A DNA stretch of 64,000 bases, taken from positions 357,001 to 421,000 of the forward strand of contig NZ_CP059576.1 of NCBI RefSeq assembly GCF_014109825.1, given 5' to 3'. Below, piece after piece: positions 54,687 through 64,000 of the stretch. The notes under the pieces are model-generated. The model did not search any database, was not told the DNA's origin, and saw only the letters and a list, made by a program, of their open reading frames with translations. A program made the translations under genes and the position numbers. Position 1 is the first letter of the stretch, and each line of letters begins with the position of its first letter. This DNA is from Legionella sp. PC997. Lineage in GTDB: Bacteria > Pseudomonadota > Gammaproteobacteria > Legionellales > Legionellaceae.

Positions 54687-54941
54687 GTTTCCTAATCATC
54701 TAATCCTTTAATCTTCCATCCATGCAATTAATCTTGATGCTGTTTCTTATAAATCCATTCTCACTCATCTATTTGGATACTTTCAACTCTCATTATTTCA
54801 CAGTAGATGAATTTCAATTAATCCTTATGTCTTAATACACCCACTAACAGTTGATTAAACTTTAACAAAACTAGTCAAATAATAGATTGTTTCTGGGTGG
54901 GGGTAGAAAAGTGCTTTTTTAGTTCTCCACAAGAGGATACA
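54687..54941. other. Intergenic region between phasin and lptF leader
   Basis: AT-rich sequence with no gene or repeat. The lptF promoter should lie here, but I cannot pick a hexamer pair with confidence. Confidence 0.3.
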
Positions 54942-55003
54942 ATGTTCAAGATGAGAATGATTCTATGAATAAGACTACTAAAATGGGGGCATTGATTGAG
55001 TGA
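54942..55003 (+). other. Two overlapping mini-ORFs leading into lptF, with a Fur-like palindrome
   Basis: AGAGGA precedes ATG 54942, which opens an eight-codon frame (MFKMRMIL) ending TGA at 54966-54968. That stop overlaps an ATG at 54965 opening a 12-codon frame (MNKTTKMGALIE), whose TGA at 55001-55003 overlaps the lptF GTG start at 55000. Thirteen bases, TGAGAATGATTCT (54952-54964), are identical to the core of the feoA Fur-like box. Confidence 0.35.
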
Positions 55004-56079
55004 TCATTTTTCGTTATTTAGCTAAAGAAGTGTTTCTCACTTTGATCGCGCTAACCTCCATACTGGTATTAATTTTTCTGAGCAACCAATTCATACAATA
55101 TCTAAATCGGGCAGCCTCCGGAAATATTCCTGGTGTCATTATTATGAAGTTAATGGTACTTGAATTGCCTACTTTACTCAGCTTGTTGATACCATTGGGT
55201 TTTTATATTGCCATGTTACTCGCTTACGGGCGTTTATATGCGGAAAGTGAGATGACTGTATTACGTGCCTGTGGATATGGGCCCAATCAATTACTAAAAC
55301 ATAGTTTTATCATGGCTACAGTAGTGGCAATTATTGTGGCAATAGTAATGATTTGGGTGAGTCCTTTGATTTATATTGAACGTTCTAAGCTGTTACGCAC
55401 CACAGGGATTCAAACCTTGGTACAAACAATCATGCCCGGACGCTTTCATGCGATTAATGGAGGCCGGGAAGTATTTTATGTCCAGTCTATGAGCAGGGAT
55501 CATGCTAAAGCGGAACAGGTATTTCTGGCAAAACGGAGTGTTATCGATAAACAAATACGATGGGATGTATTATGGGCAGACCAAGCCTTTGCCGAAACAG
55601 ATGCAAAAACAGGTGAGGACTATATCATTCTGCAAAATGGTAAAGAATATCAGGGAATTCCAGGCCATGCTGATTATCAAGTTGTGGAATTTGGTGAATA
55701 TAAAGCGCGATTACCCCATCCTGTAATGAAGGCATCTGAAGATCTCCGTACAATGAGTACCGCAAGCTTATTACCTTATAATAATGAAAGTCCTGCTAAA
55801 GCAGCTGAGTTACAATGGCGTATATCTGTACCCGTCATGGTCTTTACTTTAACTTTGATTGCAGTTCCTTTGAGCCGAATAAATCCACGTTCTGGTAAAT
55901 ACGCCAAGTTACTACCCGCAATCATTGTTTACATTCTCTATGCTAATTTTTTGTTTATCGGACGTGATGCAATGATTTCCGGAAAAACACCTCAGTGGAT
56001 GGGTTTATGGTGGGTGCATCTTATTATTGGTCTCTTTGGGCTATTCCTAATCTGGCGTGATCGGGTGAAGCTAGCATGA
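55000..56079 (+). CDS. lptF: LPS export ABC permease LptF
   Basis: The product is 359 aa. The GTG at 55000 is the only possible upstream start, since TGA lies immediately before it in frame. It has membrane segments near the N-terminus (about 10-32, 50-78, 100-122) and the C-terminus (about 275-295, 305-325, 333-353) around a periplasmic beta-jellyroll domain. This is the YjgP/YjgQ fold. With LptG and LptB it extracts LPS from the inner membrane. Its stop overlaps lptG (ATGA). Confidence 0.94.
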   Translation: MIIFRYLAKEVFLTLIALTSILVLIFLSNQFIQYLNRAASGNIPGVIIMKLMVLELPTLLSLLIPLGFYIAMLLAYGRLYAESEMTVLRACGYGPNQLLKHSFIMATVVAIIVAIVMIWVSPLIYIERSKLLRTTGIQTLVQTIMPGRFHAINGGREVFYVQSMSRDHAKAEQVFLAKRSVIDKQIRWDVLWADQAFAETDAKTGEDYIILQNGKEYQGIPGHADYQVVEFGEYKARLPHPVMKASEDLRTMSTASLLPYNNESPAKAAELQWRISVPVMVFTLTLIAVPLSRINPRSGKYAKLLPAIIVYILYANFLFIGRDAMISGKTPQWMGLWWVHLIIGLFGLFLIWRDRVKLA

Positions 56080-57146
56080 GTATGAAAATACTAGATCGCT
56101 ATATTGCGAAAACTGTTCTTAGCTCCATTGCTTTAGTCACGCTGATGTTAGTAGGTTTAGAGATTTTTATTTTATTCGTAGGCGAAATTAGTGACTTGGG
56201 CCGAGTTGACTACGGTATCGTACAAGCAACGTTTTTTATCTTGTTACAAATGCCTTATCAAGTGTATTTATTTTTCCCCATGGCAAGCCTTTTAGGCTCT
56301 TTGATTGGCCTGGGTATTTTGGCCAATAATAGCGAGTTAGTAGTGATGCGGGCCTCAGGTATGTCAATAGGACAAATAACCTGGGCCGTTTTAAAAGCAT
56401 CTTTATTACTTATTGTGATAGTTACTGCACTTGGCGAAACCGTAGTACCTTACTTAGCCCATTATGGCAATGACTATAAATCTGCGGCAGTCAGTGGAGG
56501 TCAAACATTAAGAACCTCAAAAGGTTTCTGGTTGCGTCATGGCAATGATTTTATTTCTGTGGGTTTGATACGCTCTAATAATACCCTAAACAACATTTAT
56601 CAGTTTCATTTTGATGCCCATCATCATTTAAGAATGTCGCGTTTTATTCGCGAAGCGAAATATACCCCAACAGGCTGGGTGGCCTATAATGTGCAACAAT
56701 CCGATTTTGGTGCGGATAAAATCACAGCTCGAACGATTCCTTCTCTTCCTTGGGAGATATCTGTAAAGCCCAAAATCTTGATGATTAGCAGTAGCGATCC
56801 AGATGAGATGACTCTGAAAGAACTAAATCGTTATATACGTGAGCAAAAGCGAAATCATCAAAATGTGCATAACTATCAATTCGCTTTTTTACAACGAATT
56901 ATTCAACCCTTTACGACCATGGTAATGATGATTCTCTCTATTCCCTTTATCTTTGGGCCACTGCGCTCAAGCACGATGGGATCAAAATTGTTAGTGGGGG
57001 CTGCGGTCGGTTTTAGCTTTCATATTGTAAGCCGTTTTTTTGGTCCTCTAAGCACAGTTTTTCAATTGCCATCTGAATTAGCAGCTTTAGGTCCCACTTT
57101 TATTTTTGCTCTTTTGGGTTTGTATTTGATGCGAAGAGTTAGGTAA
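56076..57146 (+). CDS. lptG: LPS export ABC permease LptG
   Basis: The product is 356 aa with the same topology as LptF: three membrane helices, periplasmic jellyroll, three membrane helices. Family features include LDRYIAKTVLSSI at the start, the coupling-helix NNSELVVMRASGMS near residue 88, and the C-terminal PFIFGPLRSSTMGSKLLVG segment near 290. It partners LptF in the LPS transporter. It overlaps lptF by 4 bp. Confidence 0.95.
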   Translation: MSMKILDRYIAKTVLSSIALVTLMLVGLEIFILFVGEISDLGRVDYGIVQATFFILLQMPYQVYLFFPMASLLGSLIGLGILANNSELVVMRASGMSIGQITWAVLKASLLLIVIVTALGETVVPYLAHYGNDYKSAAVSGGQTLRTSKGFWLRHGNDFISVGLIRSNNTLNNIYQFHFDAHHHLRMSRFIREAKYTPTGWVAYNVQQSDFGADKITARTIPSLPWEISVKPKILMISSSDPDEMTLKELNRYIREQKRNHQNVHNYQFAFLQRIIQPFTTMVMMILSIPFIFGPLRSSTMGSKLLVGAAVGFSFHIVSRFFGPLSTVFQLPSELAALGPTFIFALLGLYLMRRVR

Positions 57147-57239
57147 ATGACCTGAACAGGCGTTGATGACCTATTTGAGCTTCTACTCATATTCTTATTG
57201 TGGTAAAATATTGTACACCCCGTGTGAAATCCTAAAAAT

Positions 57240-57554
57240 ATGAAAATTCAGTGCAAGTTTTGTCGACAGCGCATGGAACCCACTGTTTGTTGCGAAAAAA
57301 GATTAGTTACTACGGATCAAGCAGTATATTATTGCAGTTTATGCAAAAAACAATTATTTGTTTTAGGTGGTTTTTTGGATAAACCATTTTGGCAGAGACC
57401 CATATATTTATGGTTTTGTGGTTCATACATCATCGATTTGATTGATTATTGGGAAAAGGCAAAAAATCTTTTAAGTGAGATGCATCTTGGTAAATTAGCT
57501 TACCTTGTTTTATCCATAATTTTGACACTAATTGCTTATTTCTTTTTGAAGTAA
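57240..57554 (+). CDS. Zinc-ribbon membrane protein of unknown function
   Basis: The product is 104 aa. The first 40 residues hold six cysteines, with CKFC at 5-8, CC at 18-19 and CSLC at 32-35, a probable zinc ribbon. A C-terminal hydrophobic stretch (about 85-103, ending IAYFFLK) is a membrane anchor. No family is recognised. No ribosome site is obvious before the ATG. It is the third plus-strand gene after lptF-lptG and is convergent with the flavoprotein gene. Confidence 0.6.
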   Translation: MKIQCKFCRQRMEPTVCCEKRLVTTDQAVYYCSLCKKQLFVLGGFLDKPFWQRPIYLWFCGSYIIDLIDYWEKAKNLLSEMHLGKLAYLVLSIILTLIAYFFLK

Positions 57555-57611
57555 AGAGCCTGTGACGATGCGAGATTTTTGTAGCTTGATTCCGCTTTGC
57601 TGCATCAAGGA

Positions 57612-58787
57612 TTATACCACTTGTCCAGCGGCCCATCCCGATGACCAAGCCCATTGAAAATTATATCCTCCTAACCAACCAGTAACGTCTAAGGCTTCGC
57701 CAATGAAATAAAGGCCAGGGGTATCTTGAGCTTCCATTGTTTTAGAAGAAATGGCATGGCAATCTACACCGCCAAGAGTTACTTCAGCAGTACGATATCC
57801 TTCAGTCCCATTTGGTTTTACAATCCAGGAGTTGAGTTGTTTTGCTATAGATTCGAAATCACGATTTGATAAATCTGCAAGTTTCTTATCAGCAAGTTCT
57901 GGAGAAATAAATAATTCAATAACTCGTTTGGGCAAATGAGTGGACAAGATTGAGTTTAATTGTTTTTGTGGTTTTTCTAGACGGACTTTTTTTAAGTACT
58001 CCAATACCTTGATTTCAGGTAATAAATTAATACAAATGCATTCTCCAGGATGCCAGTAGGAAGACAATTGCAAAATGGCAGGGCCACTCAAACCGCGGTG
58101 GGTGAATAATGTATTTTCACGAAATTCTATGCGGGCATTGCTAACTAAGCTATCAATACCAATCCCAGAAAGCAGAGCGGCTCGTTCTTTTTCCAATACA
58201 TCCAAAGTAAGAGGAACCAGCCCGGCACGAGTGGGCCATACTTTTATCCCAAATTGTTCTGCAACTTTATAGGCAAATGGACTTGCTCCCATTGTAGGGA
58301 TGGATAAACCACCACTGGCAATGATCAAAGACTCACAGCTCAATATCCCCTTGGTGGTTTGTAGTTTAAATTGGTATGATTTTTCAATCTGTTCTATGCG
58401 GGTATTAAGTTGAATAGCTACACCTACAGCAGCACATTCTTTAAGCAGCATATCAACAATATCTTTCGATTTATTATCACAAAATAATTGACCTAAAGTT
58501 TTTTCATGGAAAGGAATTTTATGTTTTTTAACGAGTTCGATAAAGTTCCATTGCGTGTAGCGTGTTAAGGCAGATTTTAAAAAATGGGGATTATTTGAGG
58601 TGTATTTTTCAGGTTCAATATAATAGTTAGTAAAATTACACCGGCCCCCGCCTGACATTAAAATTTTTTTTCCAACTTTATTCGCATGATCTAATACTAG
58701 AACTTTACGATGGCGTTTTCCTGCTTCAATCGCACACATTAAACCTGCGGCGCCTGCACCAATAATAATGACATCAACTGCTTCCAT
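57612..58787 (-). CDS. YhiN/HI0933-type FAD-dependent oxidoreductase
   Basis: The product is 391 aa. The N-terminal dinucleotide site GAGAAGLMCAIEAGKR is at residue 11. GGGRCNFTN near 46 is the family hallmark. ASGGLSIPTMGASPFAY near 160 and the C-terminal GEALDVTGWLGGYNFQWAWSSG, split over the FAD-binding turn, complete the fold. This family (aminoacetone oxidase-like, YhiN) has no agreed substrate. The gene is convergent with the zinc-ribbon gene. Confidence 0.9.
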   Translation of the reverse strand: MEAVDVIIIGAGAAGLMCAIEAGKRHRKVLVLDHANKVGKKILMSGGGRCNFTNYYIEPEKYTSNNPHFLKSALTRYTQWNFIELVKKHKIPFHEKTLGQLFCDNKSKDIVDMLLKECAAVGVAIQLNTRIEQIEKSYQFKLQTTKGILSCESLIIASGGLSIPTMGASPFAYKVAEQFGIKVWPTRAGLVPLTLDVLEKERAALLSGIGIDSLVSNARIEFRENTLFTHRGLSGPAILQLSSYWHPGECICINLLPEIKVLEYLKKVRLEKPQKQLNSILSTHLPKRVIELFISPELADKKLADLSNRDFESIAKQLNSWIVKPNGTEGYRTAEVTLGGVDCHAISSKTMEAQDTPGLYFIGEALDVTGWLGGYNFQWAWSSGWAAGQVV

Positions 58788-58918
58788 CTCGGTTCGACTT
58801 GTTTTAAAACTTAAACATGCAAGATTAACACGCGTTAAGCGGGATTCAAAGATTTCTTATTGCCCTACGTGAGATTCTTTTATACAATCACTTAACCTAC
58901 TAATTTTTAATACATTTT

Positions 58919-60124
58919 ATGTATATTCTTAAGCACCTATTAGCTATCTTATTGGGTATAACCATCTTACCTTTGCGCATATTTGCATACAATACGTTAT
59001 TTGCAATCTTTGCGTCGCTTATTGGGGTGGGAGCTGTAGTACACCTTCCTCTAGCCTTTGCCTATATGTTTAAAAATAAGGGTATGTCGCCCACAATGAA
59101 TTTTCTGCTTACTATGTTGGTTGTAGTGCCAATGACAGTAGCAACTATTTCAATCGTTTTTGCAATGACTGCGACTTATTTAATATACGATACGGTACTT
59201 AGAATGCTCGAATCGTTTTGGCTGGGTTTTAGAAGTGGTTTGCTTTATGAAATGGAGGGTTTTGGAAATGCATATCGTACCCAAACTTTGAATTCAGATT
59301 TATTTGTACAGCTAAGAGCTTTTATTGATTGGGTCAATGAAGAAGAATCAATTGATGAGGTCGATTTTGATGGATTTCAACGTATTAGAGGAGAATTACA
59401 AGACGTTGTCGTAGTGCATGAAGATTTAGAGGTTCCGAATCTCGAACAGAAAACCCCTAAGAAACTTTCCAAATTATTAGATAAAACCCAGTTACAACAA
59501 ATTGAAAAACTTATAAATGTTTTGGCCCAGCCCCAAAAACCTTTATCACATCAAGAAAAACAACAGTTAGAATCTTTAAAAAAGTTGTATATGCAATATA
59601 ACGATTTGTCGAAGAAACTGGAGGAGGTACGTGTTGCTTTAGAACAAAATGATAAAACTCAAATTAAGGATGAAATAATTGTTTATAATGAAGTGGAAAC
59701 CCCCATTTTATTGGTAAAACAATATAAAAATGACCAGGATGACAAATGGTATAATGTCCCTGCGAACAGTTATGTAACAGATAAAGAAAGTTTATTACAG
59801 TGGTTAAAACTGAAGCCGCGCCATCCTCTCAATAAAGATTTGTTGAAAAAACCAGACTTTTATAACGGCATGACTACCCGGTATATTTGGTATGTTCTTA
59901 CCTTAGAAGATTGCACTTCGCAAGAGCTAGATGAGGCGGCTGCACAAATGTCTGTTCTAGTTGAGGTTTTGCAGCCTTTAGTATCGGATACGCAAAAAAT
60001 AGAATTGGGGCTGGGTTCCTCTTCACAATCATTTTTTAGTTCCGGAAAGAGTCATTCTGATCTTCAAATACCTCCATCCGATCCTGGCCCTGCACTTAAA
60101 CCCTTTAAAATTGGCGAAGTATAA
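58919..60124 (+). CDS. Membrane-anchored protein with coiled coil and U-box-like segment, candidate effector
   Basis: The product is 401 aa. Three hydrophobic stretches (about 5-25, 28-50, 60-92) put the N-terminus in a membrane. A charged helical region follows (about 150-250; EKLINVLAQPQKPLSHQEKQ). Residues about 260-320 read ETPILLVKQY, a gap, NSYVTDKESLLQWL, then HPLNKDLLKKP. This arrangement of (D/E)-P-x-L-V, a Tyr-x-x-(D/E)-x-x-x-x-x-W-L helix and a P-x(N/T)-x-x-x-L loop resembles a U-box, a fold used by Legionella ubiquitin ligases such as LubX and GobX. The C-terminus is Ser-rich then ends ALKPFKIGEV. Neither U-box identity nor secretion is established. Confidence 0.55.
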   Translation: MYILKHLLAILLGITILPLRIFAYNTLFAIFASLIGVGAVVHLPLAFAYMFKNKGMSPTMNFLLTMLVVVPMTVATISIVFAMTATYLIYDTVLRMLESFWLGFRSGLLYEMEGFGNAYRTQTLNSDLFVQLRAFIDWVNEEESIDEVDFDGFQRIRGELQDVVVVHEDLEVPNLEQKTPKKLSKLLDKTQLQQIEKLINVLAQPQKPLSHQEKQQLESLKKLYMQYNDLSKKLEEVRVALEQNDKTQIKDEIIVYNEVETPILLVKQYKNDQDDKWYNVPANSYVTDKESLLQWLKLKPRHPLNKDLLKKPDFYNGMTTRYIWYVLTLEDCTSQELDEAAAQMSVLVEVLQPLVSDTQKIELGLGSSSQSFFSSGKSHSDLQIPPSDPGPALKPFKIGEV

Positions 60125-60234
60125 GGCAAGTTTCTTTTGCAAAGAATTATTTTCTTTTTTTTCTGGATTATAATCACAATATTAATTTAAGCTTATACTG
60201 TAAGTATTCAGCGATCTATTTAAGGACAATCATC

Positions 60235-60507
60235 ATGAATGAACTTGATATTTTACAATTATTTTATGATGAGATGAAAAATCGTAGTGCCACTCGAGAT
60301 CAAGTCTTTTTGAACATGGAAGAGGATGCTGCGGCAATACTTTCCCAAAAGTTAGGACAGTCGGTATCCGTTGCAAATCTACAAAAATTAACGGATATAT
60401 GTATTGCTAATGAATGGCTGGAGCGAACGACTGCAGATCCTAATTATAAATATTTATCGTTAACGGAAGCAGGATTACAAACTATTTTAGCTAATCAGTA
60501 CAGTTAA
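60235..60507 (+). CDS. Small conserved hypothetical protein, winged-helix-like
   Basis: The product is 90 aa with an AAGGA ribosome site. The order of helices and a final beta-like hairpin (LQKLTDICIANEWLERTT, then YKYLSLTEAGLQTI) resembles winged-helix folds such as those in PadR or MarR, with LTEAG as the usual wing-helix turn. No family name can be given. It is a single gene just before carB. Confidence 0.65.
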   Translation: MNELDILQLFYDEMKNRSATRDQVFLNMEEDAAAILSQKLGQSVSVANLQKLTDICIANEWLERTTADPNYKYLSLTEAGLQTILANQYS

Positions 60508-60580
60508 TTGTGCATTAAGGGTATAAACTTTAAGCAAAAGTAGGTAAAATACGTCAATTTTATTCTTTTTTGTTGTTAAC

Positions 60581-63500
60581 ATGCCAAAACGAACCGATAT
60601 TAAATCCATTCTCATCCTGGGAGCAGGCCCTATTGTAATAGGACAAGCTTGTGAATTTGACTACTCAGGTACCCAAGCGGTGCGTGCCCTCCGGGAGGAA
60701 GGGTATCGGGTGATCTTGGTGAACTCCAATCCTGCCACCATTATGACCGATCCAGAACTTGCAGATGCCACCTATGTGGAACCAGTGTCCTGGAAAGAGG
60801 TCGCTCGTATCATTGAAATTGAACGTCCAGATGCGCTGTTACCTACAATGGGGGGGCAAACAGCTCTAAACTGTGCTTTGGATTTAGTACGCGAAGGAAT
60901 CTTAGCAAAATATAATGTTGAAATGATTGGCGCAACCCGAGAAGCGATTGATCGGGCTGAAGATAGAGAAAAATTCCGTCAATTAATGATCAAAATTGGT
61001 TTGGATATGCCTCGCTCAGCGATTGCTCATAGTCTGGAGGAAGCTATTCAGGTACAAGCGCAGCTCGGTTATCCAGCAATTATTCGCCCATCATTTACCA
61101 TGGGGGGTAGTGGGGGTGGTATTGCCTACAATCGTGAAGAATTTGAAGAAATTTGTACGCGAGGGTTGGAGTTGTCACCTACCCATGAGTTATTGATTGA
61201 TGAGTCAGTGCTTGGGTGGAAAGAGTTCGAAATGGAAGTAGTCCGCGACAAAAATGATAATTGTATTATTGTCTGTACCATTGAAAATTTTGATCCTATG
61301 GGTGTCCATACTGGAGATTCGATTACAGTAGCTCCGGCGCAAACGCTCACTGACAAAGAATATCAGCGAATGCGGGATGCGGCTATTAAAGTATTAAGAG
61401 CAGTAGGAGTGGATACCGGCGGTTCGAATGTACAATTTGCCGTTAATCCTGAAGATGGAAGAATGCTGGTGGTTGAAATGAACCCCAGGGTTTCTCGAAG
61501 TTCTGCGTTAGCATCTAAGGCAACTGGATTTCCTATTGCGAAGGTCGCAGCCAAACTGGCTGTAGGTTATACTCTCGATGAGTTAAAAAATGAAATTACC
61601 GGTGGGAAAACTCCTGCATCATTTGAACCCAGTATTGATTATGTAGTGACTAAGGTCCCTCGCTTTAATTTCGATAAATTTCCCCAGACTTCAACCACAT
61701 TGACCACCCAGATGAAATCTGTGGGCGAGGTTATGGCCATTGGATCCAATTTTCAGGAATCATTACAAAAGGCAATTCGTGGTTTAGAAATAGGGCGCTG
61801 TGGTCTGCATTCTTTATTTCCAAAAGGTGATTTAGCCCGTTTACGAGGACATTTGCGAGAACCAACCCCTGATAGACTTTGGTATATCGCTGATGCATTT
61901 AGAAATAATATGTCTCTTGAAGAAGTTCATCAGGAAAGCCGGGTTGATCCCTGGTTTTTAGCGCAAGTCGAGGAACTGATTGCTTTAGAACGTTCTGTAA
62001 CAGGCAAGGCTTTGGCAGATATCGATACTTTTACGTTACGCTTGTTGAAGCGAAAGGGTTTTGCCGATGCGTACCTAGCCCAAATATGGGCCTGCCCTGA
62101 AGAGCAGGTTCGCACACGACGCAAAGAGCTAGGCATTGTTCCTGTTTATAAGCGCATTGATTCATGTGCTGGTGAATTCCCAAGTGATACGGCCTATATG
62201 TATTCCTGTTATGAAACTCGTTGTGAGTCTCGGCCTGATACAGACAAGAAAAAGATCATGATTCTTGGTGGGGGTCCTAACCGTATTGGTCAGGGAATAG
62301 AATTTGATTATTGTTGTGTGCATGCAGCGATGGCGCTTAGAGAAGCCGGGTGCCAGACGATTATGGTCAATTGCAATCCCGAAACAGTTTCTACAGATTT
62401 TGATACCTCGGATCGGTTGTATTTTGAACCAGTAACCCTAGAAGATGTTTTAGGAATTGTCGATGTAGAAAAACCAGACGGAGTGATTGTTCATTACGGT
62501 GGGCAAACCCCTTTAAAATTAGCACGCGCTTTAGAAGCTAACGGTGTTAAAATTATTGGAACCTCCCCGGACGCTATTGATAGAGCGGAAGATAGAGACC
62601 GGTTTCAAAAATTAGTTACTGAATTAAAATTACATCAACCTGATAATGGCACGGTGCGGAGTGAGGCAGAAGCCATAGCTTTAGCAAATAAAATTGGTTA
62701 TCCGTTGGTTGTTAGACCTTCCTATGTTCTCGGTGGTCGAGCTATGGAAGTTGTCTATCAAGAAGATGATTTACGACATTATCTATCGCATGCAGTTGCG
62801 GTATCTAATGACTCTCCCGTTTTATTGGATAAATTTTTAAATGATGCAATTGAAGTAGATATTGATGCGGTTTGTGATGGTAAAGAAGTATTGATTGGTG
62901 CTGTAATGGAGCATATAGAACAAGCGGGTATTCATTCAGGAGATTCTGCTTGTACGTTACCTCCATTTAGCTTAAGTGTTGTGGTGCAACAAGACCTAAT
63001 GGAACAAATGCGGCAAATGGCTTTGAATTTAGGTGTTGTCGGTTTGATTAATGCACAATTTGCAATTCAAGCGGATGACATTTATGTCTTGGAAGTCAAT
63101 CCAAGGGCCTCAAGAACAGTTCCTTTTGTTTCCAAAGCGACAGGATTGCCTTTGGCTAAAATCGCTGCTCTTTGTAAATTGGGTGTTAGTTTGAAAGAAC
63201 AAGGATTAAGCAGCCAAAATCACCATATGCCATCGTTTTATTCCATTAAACTTCCGGTATTTCCTTTCATCAAATTCTCTGGAGTAGATTCTATTCTGGG
63301 GCCAGAAATGAAATCTACGGGTGAAGTGATGGGTATTGCCAGACGTTTCGGACAAGCTTATGCTAAAGCACAATTGGGTGCTGGTTGCAACATAGCTAAA
63401 CGACGTCGCGCTTTTGTCTCTGTTCGAGATGCAGATAAAACACGAGTGGGTGAAATTGCTAAACGGTTAATTGAATTAGGTTTTGAAATAATTGCAACGC

Positions 63501-63787
63501 GCGGTACTGCATTGGCCTTGCAAGCAGCAGGTGTCGATTGCCGTAGAGTATTTAAAGTGAACGAAGGGCGTCCCCACGTTTTAGATTTTATAAAAAATAA
63601 TGAAATTGATTTTATTGTAAATACAACTGAGGGTAAGCAAGCTATTGCCGATTCATTTGCAATCAGGCGCAATGCATTGCAACACAAGGTTAGCTATACT
63701 ACAACTTTGTCAGGAGCTGAGGCAGCTTGCTTGGCTATGAAATATGAAGATAGAGAAACTGTGACCCGATTGCAGGATTTACATTAA
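60581..63787 (+). CDS. carB: Carbamoyl-phosphate synthase large subunit CarB
   Basis: The product is 1068 aa, full length. Two ATP-grasp halves are seen: [20 protein letters not shown] near residue 14 and its echo [19 protein letters not shown] near 565. Each half has a glycine-rich ATP loop ([23 protein letters not shown]). The C-terminal allosteric MGS-like domain starts near 940 ([20 protein letters not shown]). It makes carbamoyl phosphate for pyrimidines and arginine. The partner carA is not in the window, although carA-carB is a common order. greA follows. Confidence 0.97.
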   Translation: MPKRTDIKSILILGAGPIVIGQACEFDYSGTQAVRALREEGYRVILVNSNPATIMTDPELADATYVEPVSWKEVARIIEIERPDALLPTMGGQTALNCALDLVREGILAKYNVEMIGATREAIDRAEDREKFRQLMIKIGLDMPRSAIAHSLEEAIQVQAQLGYPAIIRPSFTMGGSGGGIAYNREEFEEICTRGLELSPTHELLIDESVLGWKEFEMEVVRDKNDNCIIVCTIENFDPMGVHTGDSITVAPAQTLTDKEYQRMRDAAIKVLRAVGVDTGGSNVQFAVNPEDGRMLVVEMNPRVSRSSALASKATGFPIAKVAAKLAVGYTLDELKNEITGGKTPASFEPSIDYVVTKVPRFNFDKFPQTSTTLTTQMKSVGEVMAIGSNFQESLQKAIRGLEIGRCGLHSLFPKGDLARLRGHLREPTPDRLWYIADAFRNNMSLEEVHQESRVDPWFLAQVEELIALERSVTGKALADIDTFTLRLLKRKGFADAYLAQIWACPEEQVRTRRKELGIVPVYKRIDSCAGEFPSDTAYMYSCYETRCESRPDTDKKKIMILGGGPNRIGQGIEFDYCCVHAAMALREAGCQTIMVNCNPETVSTDFDTSDRLYFEPVTLEDVLGIVDVEKPDGVIVHYGGQTPLKLARALEANGVKIIGTSPDAIDRAEDRDRFQKLVTELKLHQPDNGTVRSEAEAIALANKIGYPLVVRPSYVLGGRAMEVVYQEDDLRHYLSHAVAVSNDSPVLLDKFLNDAIEVDIDAVCDGKEVLIGAVMEHIEQAGIHSGDSACTLPPFSLSVVVQQDLMEQMRQMALNLGVVGLINAQFAIQADDIYVLEVNPRASRTVPFVSKATGLPLAKIAALCKLGVSLKEQGLSSQNHHMPSFYSIKLPVFPFIKFSGVDSILGPEMKSTGEVMGIARRFGQAYAKAQLGAGCNIAKRRRAFVSVRDADKTRVGEIAKRLIELGFEIIATRGTALALQAAGVDCRRVFKVNEGRPHVLDFIKNNEIDFIVNTTEGKQAIADSFAIRRNALQHKVSYTTTLSGAEAACLAMKYEDRETVTRLQDLH

Positions 63788-63794
63788 AAAATCG

Positions 63795-63821
63795 TAGGGG
63801 TAAAGCACAGCGTAATCGGGT
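63795..63821. repeat. Diverged copy of the dispersed palindrome after carB
   Basis: Read on the minus strand the segment is CCCGATTACGCTGTGC then TTTACCCCTAC, which matches the 18001-18029 element at about two thirds of positions. It lies 8 bp past the carB stop and runs into the next hairpin. Confidence 0.4.
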
Positions 63822-63841
63822 TGCTTTTTACAAGTAACCCG
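63817..63841 (+). terminator. Hairpin between carB and greA
   Basis: CGGGTTGCTT (63817-63826) pairs with AAGTAACCCG (63832-63841), one G-T pair, over a 5-base loop. It could end the carB message or attenuate readthrough into greA. Confidence 0.55.
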
Positions 63842-63965
63842 TTATGGCTGATGTCCTCATCCCTGCTACGATCTAACAATGGTTTAACTTAATGTGAAAA
63901 GCTCTTTTTCTTGTTGTTTTGGAGAAAAAGTAGAATTACCAGGGAATTATTATTTTGAGGTAGAT

Positions 63966-64000
63966 ATGAGTAAACACCCCATGACATTACAAGGTGCCCA
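63966..64000 (+). CDS. greA: Transcription elongation factor GreA, first codons (right edge)
   Basis: Eleven codons are visible (MSKHPMTLQGA) after a GAGG ribosome site. They match the GreA N-terminus (xxxIPMTLRGA in E. coli), which starts the coiled coil that enters the RNA polymerase secondary channel. carB-greA is a usual gammaproteobacterial order. The gene runs out of the window. Confidence 0.75.
   Translation, partial: MSKHPMTLQGA

Noticed and set aside
63358..63687. 109-codon minus-strand frame inside carB
   Set aside because: Antisense shadow with no ribosome site.

Overview
The window is chromosomal DNA of a Legionella-type gammaproteobacterium. The strongest evidence is the dotD-dotC-dotB block of the Dot/Icm type IVB secretion system. 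Supporting evidence is an LvgA-like secretion adaptor, a LetE-like transmission-trait protein, an ankyrin-repeat protein of effector type, a polyhydroxybutyrate gene set, and moderately AT-rich, short-spaced genes. Left of about 25 kb the gene order (dot genes, rsmD, two M16 peptidases, ftsYEX, rpoH, later feoABC) and right of it (lvgA-like, sdhCDAB, sucABCD, letE-like) are both blocks I remember from L. pneumophila, but there they lie far apart. The feoC/lvgA junction is therefore probably a rearrangement point relative to that species.

Layout. 0-5 kb: end of an ankyrin-repeat protein, a DRE-TIM metallolyase, then dotB, dotC and dotD on the minus strand, behind a promoter whose spacer is a perfect palindrome. 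5-8 kb: rsmD and a tandem M16 peptidase pair, overlapping head to tail. 8-12 kb: ftsY-ftsE-ftsX-rpoH. 12-18 kb: two alpha/beta hydrolases and a large Pls/PosA-type single-module NRPS, a membrane homopolymer synthetase whose predicted specificity code resembles that for lysine. 18-22 kb: panB-panC, a hydrolase and zapE. 22-25 kb: feoABC behind a Fur-like box. 25-36 kb: lvgA-like, sdhCDAB, sucAB, sucCD. 36-42 kb: pdxH, a letE-like gene whose product carries a ribosome-modulation-factor-like motif, an SseB-domain protein, an MFS transporter, a DUF945 protein and fis. 42-51 kb: prs, tRNA-Gln(TTG), lolB, coaD, ggt, plsC, a large helical-repeat protein and mutM. 51-55 kb: a fatty-acid desaturase and PHB genes (two phaB-like reductases, phaR, phasin). 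55-64 kb: lptF-lptG, a zinc-ribbon membrane protein, a YhiN flavoprotein, a membrane-anchored protein with a U-box-like segment, carB and the first codons of greA.

Most of the window is core metabolism and envelope biology: the TCA segment from 2-oxoglutarate to fumarate, pantothenate to CoA, LPS and lipoprotein export, and iron uptake. The accessory interest lies in the Pls-like synthetase, the candidate effectors at both ends, the LetE-like protein with a GGA-loop hairpin in its leader, and several dispersed palindromic repeats. No CRISPR array, insertion sequence, phage or rRNA gene was seen.
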